NCBI RefSeq assembly: GCF_000711885.1
Contig: NZ_JONK01000004.1
Location: 124,001 to 188,000 of the forward strand
DNA from: Chromobacterium haemolyticum DSM 19808
GTDB lineage: Bacteria; Pseudomonadota; Gammaproteobacteria; Burkholderiales; Chromobacteriaceae
DNA: 64,000 nucleotides
Reading direction: 5' to 3'
Positions 46,605 through 54,519 of the stretch are shown piece by piece. A model generated the notes under the pieces. That model saw nothing but the letters and a program-made list of their open reading frames with translations, had not been told where the DNA came from and did no database searches. Both the position numbers and the translations under genes were made by a program. How positions within the stretch are numbered: the stretch's first letter is position 1; every line of letters begins with the position of its first letter.

Positions 46605-47705
46605 ATGTCAGGCAATACCATGGGGTTGTTGTTCACGGTGACTTCCTTCGGCGAAAGCCACGGCCCGGCCATTGGCTGCGTGGTGGACGGCTGCCCGCCG
46701 GGGCTGGAGATCAACGAAGCCGACATCCAGGCGGAACTGGACCGGCGCAAGCCCGGCACCAGCCGTCACGTCACCCAGCGCCGCGAGCCGGACTCGGTGG
46801 AAATCCTGTCCGGCGTGTACGAGGGCAAGACCACCGGCACGCCGATCGCGCTGCTGATCCGCAATACTGATCAGCGCAGCAAGGACTACGGAAATATCGC
46901 CGACACCTTCCGTCCCGGTCATGCGGATTATTGCTATTGGCATAAGTACGGCATCCGCGACCCGCGCGGCGGCGGCCGTTCTTCCGCCCGCGAAACGGCG
47001 GTGCGGGTGGCCGCCGGCGCCATCGCCAAGAAATGGCTGCATGAACGCTACGGCATCGTTATCCGCGGCCATATGACTCAGATCGGGGAAGTGGCCATTC
47101 CCTTCAAAGCCTGGGAGCATGTGTCCGGCAATCCCTTCTTTGCAGCAGACCCCGAGGTGGTGCCGCAGCTGGAGAGCTATATGGACAGCGTGCGCAAGAG
47201 TCTGGACTCCATCGGCGCGCGGCTGCGGGTGGTGGCCGAGAACGTGCCGGTGGGCTGGGGCGAGCCGGTGTTCGACCGTCTTGACGCCGACATCGCCCAC
47301 GCAATGATGAGCATTAACGCGGTCAAGGGCGTGGAAATCGGCGCCGGCTTTGGCTGCGTGACCCAGCGCGGCAGCGAGCACGGCGACGAACTGACGCCAC
47401 AGGGCTTCGCCAGCAATCACGCCGGCGGCGTGCTTGGCGGGATCTCCACCGGCCAGGACATCGAGGTTTCCATCGCCATTAAGCCGACGTCTTCCATCGC
47501 CCAGCCGCGCCGCTCGATAGACAAGCAAGGCCAGCCGCTGACCATGGAAACCCACGGCCGCCACGATCCTTGCGTCGGCATCCGAGCCACCCCCATCGCA
47601 GAGGCGATGCTGGCGCTGGTGTTGATCGACCACGCTTTGCGTCATCGCGCGCAATGCGGCGATGTTTCGGTAGATACTCCCAGAATTGCCGGCCGAATCG
47701 GCTAG
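46605..47705 (+). CDS. aroC: Chorismate synthase
   Basis: Last step of the shikimate pathway: EPSP to chorismate, using reduced FMN. 366 aa from the ATG at 46605, 8 nt after AAGGA (46592-46596); the GTG at 46599 is too close to that site. Signatures [31 protein letters not shown] and [16 protein letters not shown] are all present. Confidence 0.97.
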   Translation: MSGNTMGLLFTVTSFGESHGPAIGCVVDGCPPGLEINEADIQAELDRRKPGTSRHVTQRREPDSVEILSGVYEGKTTGTPIALLIRNTDQRSKDYGNIADTFRPGHADYCYWHKYGIRDPRGGGRSSARETAVRVAAGAIAKKWLHERYGIVIRGHMTQIGEVAIPFKAWEHVSGNPFFAADPEVVPQLESYMDSVRKSLDSIGARLRVVAENVPVGWGEPVFDRLDADIAHAMMSINAVKGVEIGAGFGCVTQRGSEHGDELTPQGFASNHAGGVLGGISTGQDIEVSIAIKPTSSIAQPRRSIDKQGQPLTMETHGRHDPCVGIRATPIAEAMLALVLIDHALRHRAQCGDVSVDTPRIAGRIG

Positions 47706-47755
47706 ACTGTAAACCGTAAGCCGGGACGACGCCGGCATATCCGGTAGGATGGAAC

Positions 47756-49192
47756 ATGCTGAAAAATCTGATCAGCGGCCTGACCGGCCGTATGAAGAAA
47801 TCTTCGGACTCCACGAGCGACGAACAGCCTGTGCCCGCGCCGTTCACCGAGCTGGCTCACGACTCGCCGGCCAGCCGGCAGTTGGAGAACGCGCCGCCGC
47901 TGGATTTGCCGCCCACTTTGGGCTTCGTTTCGCATCAGCCGGTGATGGACAGGCTGCAGCGGGTGGTGGCTTACGATTTCTTTGTGCGTCAGGGCAAGCG
48001 CAATATCGCAGCCGGCAAGCAGCAGGAGTTTGACAGGCTGATGCTCAGCACCCTGCAGAATATGGACATTTTCCGCTTGCTGGCCTTCCGCCGCGCCTTT
48101 GTCCATATCTCCATCGACACCCTGGACGAGCCGATGCTGTCGAATATGCCGGCCAGCAGCGTGATCTTCGTGCTGGAGCCGTCGCAGACCGGTTCGGTGT
48201 CCGAGGATATGATCAAGCGGCTGGACGCGCTTAAGCAAAAAGCGATGCGTTTCGCGCTGGAGCCGGCCGCCTATGATCCGGGCTGCTTGCCGGCCCATCT
48301 GCAGAACGATCTTTTCAGCCGCATGGACTTCATGATTCTGGATTTCGACGCGCCATCGGCCAAGGTGTTGGAGCCGATTCTGGATCAATTGCCCAAGCGT
48401 TACCCCACTGTGCGCTGGATGGCGCGCAATGTCGGCACCGCGGAGGATCTGGATGTCTGTCTGCGCGGGCCGGGACATAATCGCTTCGCCCTGTTCCACG
48501 GGCCTTTCATCGCCACCGTCCGCGCGCTGGAAGGCGGCAAGGTGGATGCCAGCCAGACCCGGGTGCTGCAAATCATGCGCATGTTGCGCGCCAATGCCGC
48601 GGCCGCCGAGATCGAAACCCAGTTCAAGCTGGACTCCGTGTTGCTGTTCAAATTGCTGCGTTTCATGAATTCGCCGGTGCACGGCCTGTCGCGCAAGGTG
48701 CAGACCATAGAGGAAACCTTGCTGCTGCTGGGCCGGGAAACCTTGTTCAAGTGGCTGTCCATGCTGCTGTTCACCTCGCGCAAGGACGACGGCACCGCGG
48801 TGTCGCTGCTGGAAAAATCACTGATCCGCGCCCGCTTGCTGGAGCGCATGGGCAGCTACCGCGGCAACCGTGTGGAGGCCGAGCATCTATTCCTCACCGG
48901 CATGTTTTCCATGCTGGACGTTTTGCTGGGCGCGCCTTTCCCCGATGTACTGGACCCGCTGGAGCTGGCCTCGCCTGTGCGCGAGGCGGTGGTGGAACAA
49001 CGCGGCATGTTCGCGCCTTTCCTGTCGATGGCGCTGGCTTGCGAGCAGGGTGACACTGAACAGATCGAGGCGCTGGCCAAGGTGTTGGATTTCGACGTCG
49101 ATTTGGTCAACCAGTACTATATGGATGCCGCGGTATGGGCGCAGGTAGTGTTGCGCGATAGCGAGGTTCATAACAATGTGGAGGCGGTCTGA
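47756..49192 (+). CDS. Degenerate EAL-HDOD signalling protein
   Basis: 478 aa. After a ~55-residue low-complexity head, an EAL-like fold (about 56-255; HQPVMDRLQRVVAYDFFVRQ, LFHGPF) lacks the EAL motif and catalytic acids, so it should not hydrolyse c-di-GMP. A HDOD domain follows (about 265-470; LKLLRFMNSPV-type segment, LLLLGRETLFKWL). This YuxH-like pairing usually acts as a regulatory scaffold. AGGA lies 7 nt before the ATG. A perfect hairpin follows. Confidence 0.9.
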   Translation: MLKNLISGLTGRMKKSSDSTSDEQPVPAPFTELAHDSPASRQLENAPPLDLPPTLGFVSHQPVMDRLQRVVAYDFFVRQGKRNIAAGKQQEFDRLMLSTLQNMDIFRLLAFRRAFVHISIDTLDEPMLSNMPASSVIFVLEPSQTGSVSEDMIKRLDALKQKAMRFALEPAAYDPGCLPAHLQNDLFSRMDFMILDFDAPSAKVLEPILDQLPKRYPTVRWMARNVGTAEDLDVCLRGPGHNRFALFHGPFIATVRALEGGKVDASQTRVLQIMRMLRANAAAAEIETQFKLDSVLLFKLLRFMNSPVHGLSRKVQTIEETLLLLGRETLFKWLSMLLFTSRKDDGTAVSLLEKSLIRARLLERMGSYRGNRVEAEHLFLTGMFSMLDVLLGAPFPDVLDPLELASPVREAVVEQRGMFAPFLSMALACEQGDTEQIEALAKVLDFDVDLVNQYYMDAAVWAQVVLRDSEVHNNVEAV

Positions 49193-49223
49193 GAGGGTGT
49201 TAGCTATCGCCTCCGGACCATAA

Positions 49224-49253
49224 ACAAGGCCGCGCCCTTAGGCGCGGCCTTGT
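49224..49253. terminator. Hairpin between EAL-HDOD gene and Gly/His repeat gene
   Basis: ACAAGGCCGCGCC-ctta-GGCGCGGCCTTGT is a perfect 13-bp stem. Neither side has a good T run, but the position between convergent genes suggests termination. Confidence 0.65.
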
Positions 49254-49266
49254 GCTATCCGCCGGC

Positions 49267-49809
49267 TTATTGCTGGCCCTTGTTCTGAGCGGCCGCGTCG
49301 TCGGCGCCTGGCGCCGCGCGACGATCTCCCGGAGGTTCGCCATGAGGCGCTCCGCCGGGAGGGGCTCCATGTTGCGGACCGCCGTCGGCATTGCCGGGAG
49401 CATGGCCGCCTTGCGGGCCTCCCTCGTGATTGCCGCCGGAGCCTGGGCCGCCACCTTCATGTCCACCTCCGCCGGAACCGCCGCCTCCGCCGTCATGTCC
49501 GCCTCCGCCGGAACCTCCGCCTCCGCCGTCATGCCCGCCGCCGCCGGAACCGCCCCCGCCACCGTCATGTCCTCCTCCGCCGGAACCGCCGCCTCCGCCG
49601 GAACCGCCGCCTCCGCCGTCATGTCCGCCTCCGCCGGAACCGCCCCCTCCGCCTTCATGTCCGCCGCCGCCGGAACCTCCTCCTCCGTCATGTCCACTGC
49701 CACCTGCCTGGCTGAACAGCGGGCCGTGTGGAGGAGAGAAGGGCAAGGCAGGCGTGGACAGCGAACCTAAGGCGCAAACCAGCGCGGTTAGCAAGGGCAG
49801 GCGTTTCAT
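49267..49809 (-). CDS. Exported Gly/His-rich repeat protein
   Basis: 180 aa. AAGGAG lies 9 nt before the ATG, and a signal peptide (about residues 1-22, ending in TPALPFS) is clear, which selects this frame over overlapping Pro-rich and Ala/Glu-rich ones. The mature part is built from repeats of HDGGGGGSGGGG (or HEG) between about residues 38 and 130, then a Gly/Pro/His/Gln tail. No Cys. The regular His spacing could bind metal, but no family is recognised. The repeat DNA could vary in copy number. Confidence 0.75.
   Translation of the reverse strand: MKRLPLLTALVCALGSLSTPALPFSPPHGPLFSQAGGSGHDGGGGSGGGGHEGGGGGSGGGGHDGGGGGSGGGGGSGGGGHDGGGGGSGGGGHDGGGGGSGGGGHDGGGGGSGGGGHEGGGPGSGGNHEGGPQGGHAPGNADGGPQHGAPPGGAPHGEPPGDRRAAPGADDAAAQNKGQQ
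49430..49690 (-). repeat. 36-nt tandem repeats of the Gly/His protein
   Basis: About six imperfect copies of a 36-nt unit encode 12 residues (H-D/E-G5-S-G4). One unit is expanded by an extra G5S block of 18 nt. All length variants are multiples of 3. Confidence 0.85.
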
Positions 49810-49937
49810 TGGGCAGTCTCCTTGAACGGTGGCCGGCAGCCGTGAAAGCGGTGCCGGCGCGGATGAAGTCCGAACGCTTCAGCATAGCCGCTAAACCGCG
49901 ATGACGCCGTGGCGAGCAAGGAGAAATGCGTGTGGCG

Positions 49938-51122
49938 TCAGCCGCCCCTCAACCCTAGCGCGTAGCGTATCGCTTCGCGCTTCAGCGGGCCGGCGTGATT
50001 GGCCAGGCGCATCCCCAGCTTGCGCGCCAGCCGCAGCGGGGCAATGTCGTTGCCAAAACCATAGCAGAAGGCGTCCATCGCGGTTTGCATGGCCAGATTG
50101 GCCGGTTTGCGCGCGCGCTGGTAGCGCTGCATCGCGTCGACGGCGGCAAAATCCCGGCCTTGGGCCGCGGCTTCAAGGATCACCTCGGCCAGTTTGGCCG
50201 CGTCCTGGAAGCCCAGGTTCACGCCTTGGCCGGCCAGCGGGTGGATGGTGTGGGCGGCGTCGCCCACCAGAGCCACGCCGTCCTTGACATAGCGCTGCGC
50301 GTGGCGGCGGGTCAGCGCAAAGCTGCCCTTGGCCACGATGCGGCGGATATTGCCCAGCTTGCGCGGAAAGGCCGCGTGAAAGGCCGCGGCCAGTTCCGCC
50401 TCGTCCAGCGCCAGCAAACGCTGGACTTCCGGAGGGCGGTGATACCAGACCAAGGATCCGTATTGGCCGGTCAGCGGTAAAAAGGCTTGCGGACCAGTGG
50501 GGGTGAAGCGTTGCCAGGTGATGTCCTGCTGTGTTTGTTCCTGCTCGCAGCAGGCCACCAGCGCGTGCATTGGATAATCCCAGCTGGTGACGCCGATCCC
50601 GGCGGCATCGCGCACCGATGAGCGCGCGCCGTCGGCGGCGACCAGCAAGCGGGCGCTCAACTGACGGCCGTCCTCCAGTTCCACGCGCGAGGCGAAGGGC
50701 TGGTAGACGATGCGGCGGATGGCGGCCGGCGCCAGATAGTCGATGTCCGCTTTTCCCAGCAGGGCTTGGGTGGCGGCCAATTGCGCCACTCGGTTCTCCA
50801 CGATGTGCCCGAGGGCCGCTTCGCCGGCCTCCTCGGCGGTGAACAGCGTGCCGTCGATTTCCTCGTCTTCCCACACCTGCATGCGCAGATAGGGGGCCGC
50901 GCGCATTTCCAGGACCGCGTCCCAGGCGCCGATGCCCGCCAGAAAACGCGCCGATGCGGGGCTGATCGCCGAAACCCGCAGATCCGGCGGCTGAGTCGCG
51001 TCGAACGGGGCGGGCGGCGTCTGCTCCAGCACCGCAATGCTCAGGCCGTGGCCGGACAGCGCGGCGGCAAGCGCCGAGCCCACCATGCCGCCGCCGACGA
51101 TGAGAATATCGCTGTGTTGCAT
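49938..51122 (-). CDS. UbiH/Coq6-family FAD monooxygenase
   Basis: 394 aa. FAD-binding GGGMVGSALAAALSG (about 10-24), the DG motif LLVAADGARSSVRDAAG and GDAAHTIHPLAGQGVNLG (about 285-305) define the UbiH/UbiF/VisC family of oxygen-dependent ubiquinone-ring hydroxylases. Which ring position it acts on cannot be told. The ribosome site is weak (AAAGGGATTTATG). A near-perfect ANR box overlapping the end of the upstream LysR gene lies about 85 nt before the start. Confidence 0.92.
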   Translation of the reverse strand: MQHSDILIVGGGMVGSALAAALSGHGLSIAVLEQTPPAPFDATQPPDLRVSAISPASARFLAGIGAWDAVLEMRAAPYLRMQVWEDEEIDGTLFTAEEAGEAALGHIVENRVAQLAATQALLGKADIDYLAPAAIRRIVYQPFASRVELEDGRQLSARLLVAADGARSSVRDAAGIGVTSWDYPMHALVACCEQEQTQQDITWQRFTPTGPQAFLPLTGQYGSLVWYHRPPEVQRLLALDEAELAAAFHAAFPRKLGNIRRIVAKGSFALTRRHAQRYVKDGVALVGDAAHTIHPLAGQGVNLGFQDAAKLAEVILEAAAQGRDFAAVDAMQRYQRARKPANLAMQTAMDAFCYGFGNDIAPLRLARKLGMRLANHAGPLKREAIRYALGLRGG

Positions 51123-51176
51123 AAATCCCTTTCCAATCGTTTGCCCGCGCTTTCCCCGAGCGCCAGGTCGCGCGCC

Positions 51177-51219
51177 AGCATAGCCCAGAGGAGGCGCCGC
51201 GCGTCTTGGTCTGGATCAA
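51177..51219 (-). promoter_or_regulatory. Possible ANR site and -10 for the UbiH-type gene
   Basis: On the - strand TTGATCCAGACCAA (51219-51206) differs from TTGAT-N4-ATCAA at one base. TATGCT (51182-51177) has its centre 33 bp downstream, near the geometry of an FNR class II promoter. The box overlaps the stop of the LysR gene. Confidence 0.4.
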
Positions 51220-52148
51220 GCCGTTTGCGGTTCCGCCGCCAGCAGCGCGCGCAGCCGCGGCACCACGTGTTGGATGAACACCTCGTTCTTGCGCGGCAAC
51301 GGGTGCCGGTAAGGGTAGACCAGAAAAGCCGGCCAGCAGTCGTGGCTCCAGCCCGGCAGCACCGGCACCAACTGGCCGGTGGCGAGAAAGCTGTTGGCCA
51401 CGTAGTGGGGCAGCAGCGCCAGGCCACAGCCGGCCACCGCGCCGGAAACCAGCGGAGAATACTGATTGCAACTGAGCACCGGCCGTACCGGCATGCGCAC
51501 ATAGACACCGTCTTTTTCCAGCGCCCATTCCACTGTTTCGCTGGGGGCCTTGCTGGAGTCGTACAGCACGCGGTGCAGGCACAAGTCCTCCGGGTGTTCC
51601 AGCCTGGGGGCTTGCGCAAGGTAGCCGGGCGAGGCGTAGACGGTTTCGCGCATGAAGCCCAGCGGTTTGGCCACCAGTCCGTCGTCGTAGACATTACGGG
51701 TGCGCACGCAAAAATCCAGTCCTTCGGCCACAGGGTCTTGCAGCCGGTTTTCCACTTGCAACTGCATCTCCAGCCCCGGGTACTGATTGGAGAGCTCCGA
51801 CAAGATGGGCACCAGCAGGAACTGGGCGAAGGCCGAGGCGGAGCTGATCACCAGCGGCCCTTCCACGCAATCCTGAACATTGCCCACGTCGCCGCGCACC
51901 CGGTCCAGCATCTCGCGCAATTGGCGCGCGTGTATGGCCAGCCGTTGGCCGGCCTCGGTCAGCGCCACGCGCCGGGTATTGCGCAGCACCAGCACCGTGC
52001 CCAGCTCCAGCTCCAGTTGTTTGACCAATTGGCTGACGCGGCTTTTGGCGCATCCTAGCGCGTCGGCCGCCGCGGTGAAGCTGCCGTGGCGGGCCAGCGC
52101 GTCGAAAGCCAGCAGAGCATCTGGAGAGGGAGGGTGGTTTGTTTTCAT
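51216..52148 (-). CDS. LysR-family transcriptional regulator
   Basis: 310 aa. The helix-turn-helix (LLAFDALARHGSFTAAADAL, then CAKSRVSQLVKQLE) precedes an effector domain of the type found in regulators with broad aromatic or stress targets. It is divergent from two small genes at 52244 and 52477, possible targets. No classic T-N11-A dyad was noticed between them. Confidence 0.9.
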   Translation of the reverse strand: MKTNHPPSPDALLAFDALARHGSFTAAADALGCAKSRVSQLVKQLELELGTVLVLRNTRRVALTEAGQRLAIHARQLREMLDRVRGDVGNVQDCVEGPLVISSASAFAQFLLVPILSELSNQYPGLEMQLQVENRLQDPVAEGLDFCVRTRNVYDDGLVAKPLGFMRETVYASPGYLAQAPRLEHPEDLCLHRVLYDSSKAPSETVEWALEKDGVYVRMPVRPVLSCNQYSPLVSGAVAGCGLALLPHYVANSFLATGQLVPVLPGWSHDCWPAFLVYPYRHPLPRKNEVFIQHVVPRLRALLAAEPQTA

Positions 52149-52243
52149 TTCAGAACAGTGTGTGGGTATTTCACGGATTTTATTGTATGGGCATGTAGAT
52201 TAGCATGCTTGCGTGATCAATAGCAGAACAATTGGAGCGCATC

Positions 52244-52447
52244 ATGACATGGGGAGCCAAGGAGGGATGGAGCCGGTTTTGGAGGTGGCTGGGCCGCTTG
52301 TGGTGGCAGGGCATGCAGGCCCACGCACGGCGTGCGCTTCGCGACGAAACCGAGGAGCTGGAGCGCGTGAGGTATGCGGCGTCGAGCGGGGGGCGGCAGT
52401 GCGCCAATCCGGTCGATTGTGCCCGGAACCGACGGGTATTTCATTAA
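52244..52447 (+). CDS. Putative small Trp-rich protein
   Basis: 67 aa. ATG 52244 has GGAG at good distance (6 nt). The N-terminal part is an amphipathic Trp/Arg helix (WSRFWRWLGRLWWQGMQAHA) and the rest is polar with two Cys. It resembles DUF1127/YjiS-type small basic proteins only in general character. It sits between a divergent LysR gene and the next gene, 29 nt away. Coding status is uncertain. Confidence 0.45.
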   Translation: MTWGAKEGWSRFWRWLGRLWWQGMQAHARRALRDETEELERVRYAASSGGRQCANPVDCARNRRVFH

Positions 52448-52476
52448 CCGTGATGTTGAATCGAGGAGAAACGAAA

Positions 52477-52842
52477 ATGCAGGATACCAGAGCGATAGTG
52501 ACGGGGTTTTTGAACGAGGTGCGTTCCGGACGCAATCCGGATGCGGCGAGCGATTATCTGGCGGCTAAGGTATTGGCGCATCAACTGGTGGCGGAGTCGC
52601 CGTACACGCTGGAGCGCAGCCCGGCGGATTACGCGGCTCACGTGCGCGAGTTCCTGCGCGACTACGGCGCTTTCGAACTTCGGGTGGACGAACTGCTGGT
52701 GGACGGAGACAAGGCGTACGCGCGCTGGACTCAGATTGGGCGGAACCTGGCCGGGAGCGGCGAGCCGGTTCGGCAAATCGGCAGCGCCTGCTATCGGGTG
52801 GAGAAGGGGCGTATTGTTGAGTATTGGATACAAAGCAGCTGA
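52477..52842 (+). CDS. SnoaL/NTF2-like protein
   Basis: 121 aa from the ATG at 52477, with GAGGAG about 9 nt upstream; the frame is open to 52213. Cone-shaped NTF2-like fold is suggested by the pattern VTGFLNEVRSGRNPDAASDY, LVAESPYTLERSPADYAAHV and the C-terminal YRVEKGRIVEYWIQ. Such proteins include polyketide cyclases and many unassigned enzymes. No function is implied. Confidence 0.85.
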   Translation: MQDTRAIVTGFLNEVRSGRNPDAASDYLAAKVLAHQLVAESPYTLERSPADYAAHVREFLRDYGAFELRVDELLVDGDKAYARWTQIGRNLAGSGEPVRQIGSACYRVEKGRIVEYWIQSS

Positions 52843-53000
52843 GCTGTCGTCGCCGCTTGCATGCCGCGCATCTATTGATTAACTTTTTGTCATAATTATG
52901 TGTTAATTGCAGGTCAATTAATATCGTCTTTCAGTTTTATCAAACATGGCCGATATTGCATAAATATAATGACCGCCAAGATGACAATAAGGAGTTGTAC

Positions 53001-54089
53001 ATGGGGATGCTTGGACGCAAGCGCCAACTGGCGCTTTGTCTGCTGTTGTTGACGGCTCAGGCTTGGGCGGAAGAGGCCGCGCCGGCCGAAGGGTCTCAGC
53101 CCAAGACGGTGATCAAGTTGCCGCTGAAGTTGAAGGCGGCGGCGCCCGATGCCCACAAGGCGGAACCGGCCAAGCCGGCAGCGCCGGCGGCGGAACATAA
53201 GACCGAAGCCAAACCGGCCGCCAAGGCGGAGGTCAAGCCCGAAGCGAAACACGCGGAAGCCAAGCCGGCTGAAGCCAAACAGGCCGAATCCAAGCCGCCG
53301 GAAAAAATGGAGCCGGCGGTGAAGATGGCGCCGCCGCCGACGGCCAAGAATTTGAGCGAGCCCAGCCCGGAAGTGCATGCGCCGGTGAAAAAGCGCCGCG
53401 CGGCCAAGCCCAAGCGCAAGGCGGTGCCGGTCGAGCACGGCGACGCGCATCTGGCTTCCGAGGCCCAGCAGGTGCGCAGCGTGGTGAACGCCATCGTCGA
53501 AGCCAACGCCCGCTATATGAAGTCGCATGACAAGGCCTATTTCGAGCGCTTCGCCGAGCATCAGAGCCCGCGCGCCACTGTGGTGACCTGCTCGGACTCA
53601 CGGGTGCAAACCAACTCCTTCCACGGCGATGCGGTCAACGACCTGTTCATGGTGCGCGACATCGGCAATCAATTGGCCACCGCCGAGGGCTCGGTCGAAT
53701 ACGGGGTGCGGCATTTGCATACCCCCTTGCTGATCATCATCGGCCATGCCGCTTGCGGCGCGATCAAAGCCGCCTCCGGCGACTACGGCGGGCTGGAACC
53801 GGCGATACGCAAAGAGTTGGCCACCATCGATATTCCCAAGGGCATTGACCCCACCAACGGCGCGTTATTGAACGTCAACAACCAGGTGGAAACCGCGATC
53901 ATGACCTTCGCCGGGGAGGTGGAGGGGGGCAAGCTGGCGGTGCTGGGCGCGTTCTACGATTTCCGCAACGATCTGAAGCAAGGCTACGGCAAGCTGGTGA
54001 TCACTAATCTGAACGGCGAGACAGATCCGGCCAAGATCCGCGAAATGACTCGCGCCGGCCAGTTCTTTAAGTACAGCTTTATGAAATAG
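53001..54089 (+). CDS. Exported beta-carbonic anhydrase with Lys/Ala/Pro-rich linker
   Basis: 362 aa from the ATG at 53001, 6-7 nt after AAGGAG. A signal peptide (about 1-21, LCLLLLTAQAWAEE) is followed by about 130 residues of low-complexity KAEPAKPAAP and EAKPAEAKQAE repeats, then a beta-carbonic anhydrase domain (about 155-362). Zinc ligands C197 (in CSDSR, with D199 and R201), H249 and C252 (GHAACGA) are intact. It should interconvert CO2 and bicarbonate in the periplasm. The linker looks like a cell-wall-spanning or anionic-binding tether. Confidence 0.92.
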   Translation: MGMLGRKRQLALCLLLLTAQAWAEEAAPAEGSQPKTVIKLPLKLKAAAPDAHKAEPAKPAAPAAEHKTEAKPAAKAEVKPEAKHAEAKPAEAKQAESKPPEKMEPAVKMAPPPTAKNLSEPSPEVHAPVKKRRAAKPKRKAVPVEHGDAHLASEAQQVRSVVNAIVEANARYMKSHDKAYFERFAEHQSPRATVVTCSDSRVQTNSFHGDAVNDLFMVRDIGNQLATAEGSVEYGVRHLHTPLLIIIGHAACGAIKAASGDYGGLEPAIRKELATIDIPKGIDPTNGALLNVNNQVETAIMTFAGEVEGGKLAVLGAFYDFRNDLKQGYGKLVITNLNGETDPAKIREMTRAGQFFKYSFMK

Positions 54090-54117
54090 CGGCGCGCCGC
54101 TTTTTCGCTTCGCCGTC

Positions 54118-54145
54118 ATGGCCGCCGTCAGGCGGCCATTTTATT
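54118..54145 (+). terminator. Terminator of the carbonic anhydrase gene
   Basis: ATGGCCGCC-gtca-GGCGGCCAT is a perfect 9-bp stem followed by TTTATTT. Confidence 0.8.
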
Positions 54146-54417
54146 TGCACGGCGCGGGCGCGGTAGCGCCGTCATTACAGCCGGCGTGCGCTGATTTCCC
54201 TCCATGATTCCGACTGAGACATTTTTTCTCCGCTTAATCCGTATTTGTTTGGCAATGCGCAAAAACGAATATCGTTTTTTCGCTTAGCATGAGCTTATTG
54301 ATGCCGCCGCTACGGTTTCGCGTTTGCGAGCGACAGGGTTTTTCCGCGCTGAAAGCGTATTGATGTAATGCGCTTGCTACAAAAAAGTTTTTAAGCGATG
54401 AGAATGAGCGGTGAATG

Positions 54418-54458
54418 GACAATAATATTGTCTAGATTGTATTTTCATAAATGAAAAT
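54418..54458. promoter_or_regulatory. Paired dyads upstream of adhE
   Basis: A 15-bp dyad (GACAATA-a-TATTGTC) and an 18-bp dyad (ATTTTCAT-aa-ATGAAAAT) lie 8 bp apart, ahead of adhE. They could be operators; no Rex or ANR consensus is matched. Confidence 0.5.
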
Positions 54459-54519
54459 AAATTGTCACCAATTAGTCATTCTCTCGCCGCAACAGGTTTA
54501 ACTGTTTGGGAGACTTGAA

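Larger units (their letters stand above)
54090..54519. other. AT-rich region upstream of adhE
   Basis: 430 nt with no credible gene. It holds the carbonic anhydrase terminator, and near adhE two dyads: GACAATA-a-TATTGTC (54418-54432) and ATTTTCAT-aa-ATGAAAAT (54441-54458), 62-102 nt before adhE. No ANR box was found despite the fermentative gene downstream. Confidence 0.6.

Noticed and set aside
49190-49215. Possible further repeat left end after the EAL-HDOD gene (TGAGAGGGTGTTAGC)
   Set aside because: It begins at a stop codon like the others, but only TGAGA and TGTT agree and no right end follows; too weak.
49430-49690. CRISPR-like array from regular repeats
   Set aside because: The units are contiguous in-frame coding repeats without unique spacers, and no cas gene is present.
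49430-49825. Pro-rich frame (PPPPEPPPPPSCP) on the + strand
   Set aside because: It is the reverse complement of the Gly/His repeats. The - strand frame has the signal peptide and ribosome site, so this one was dropped.
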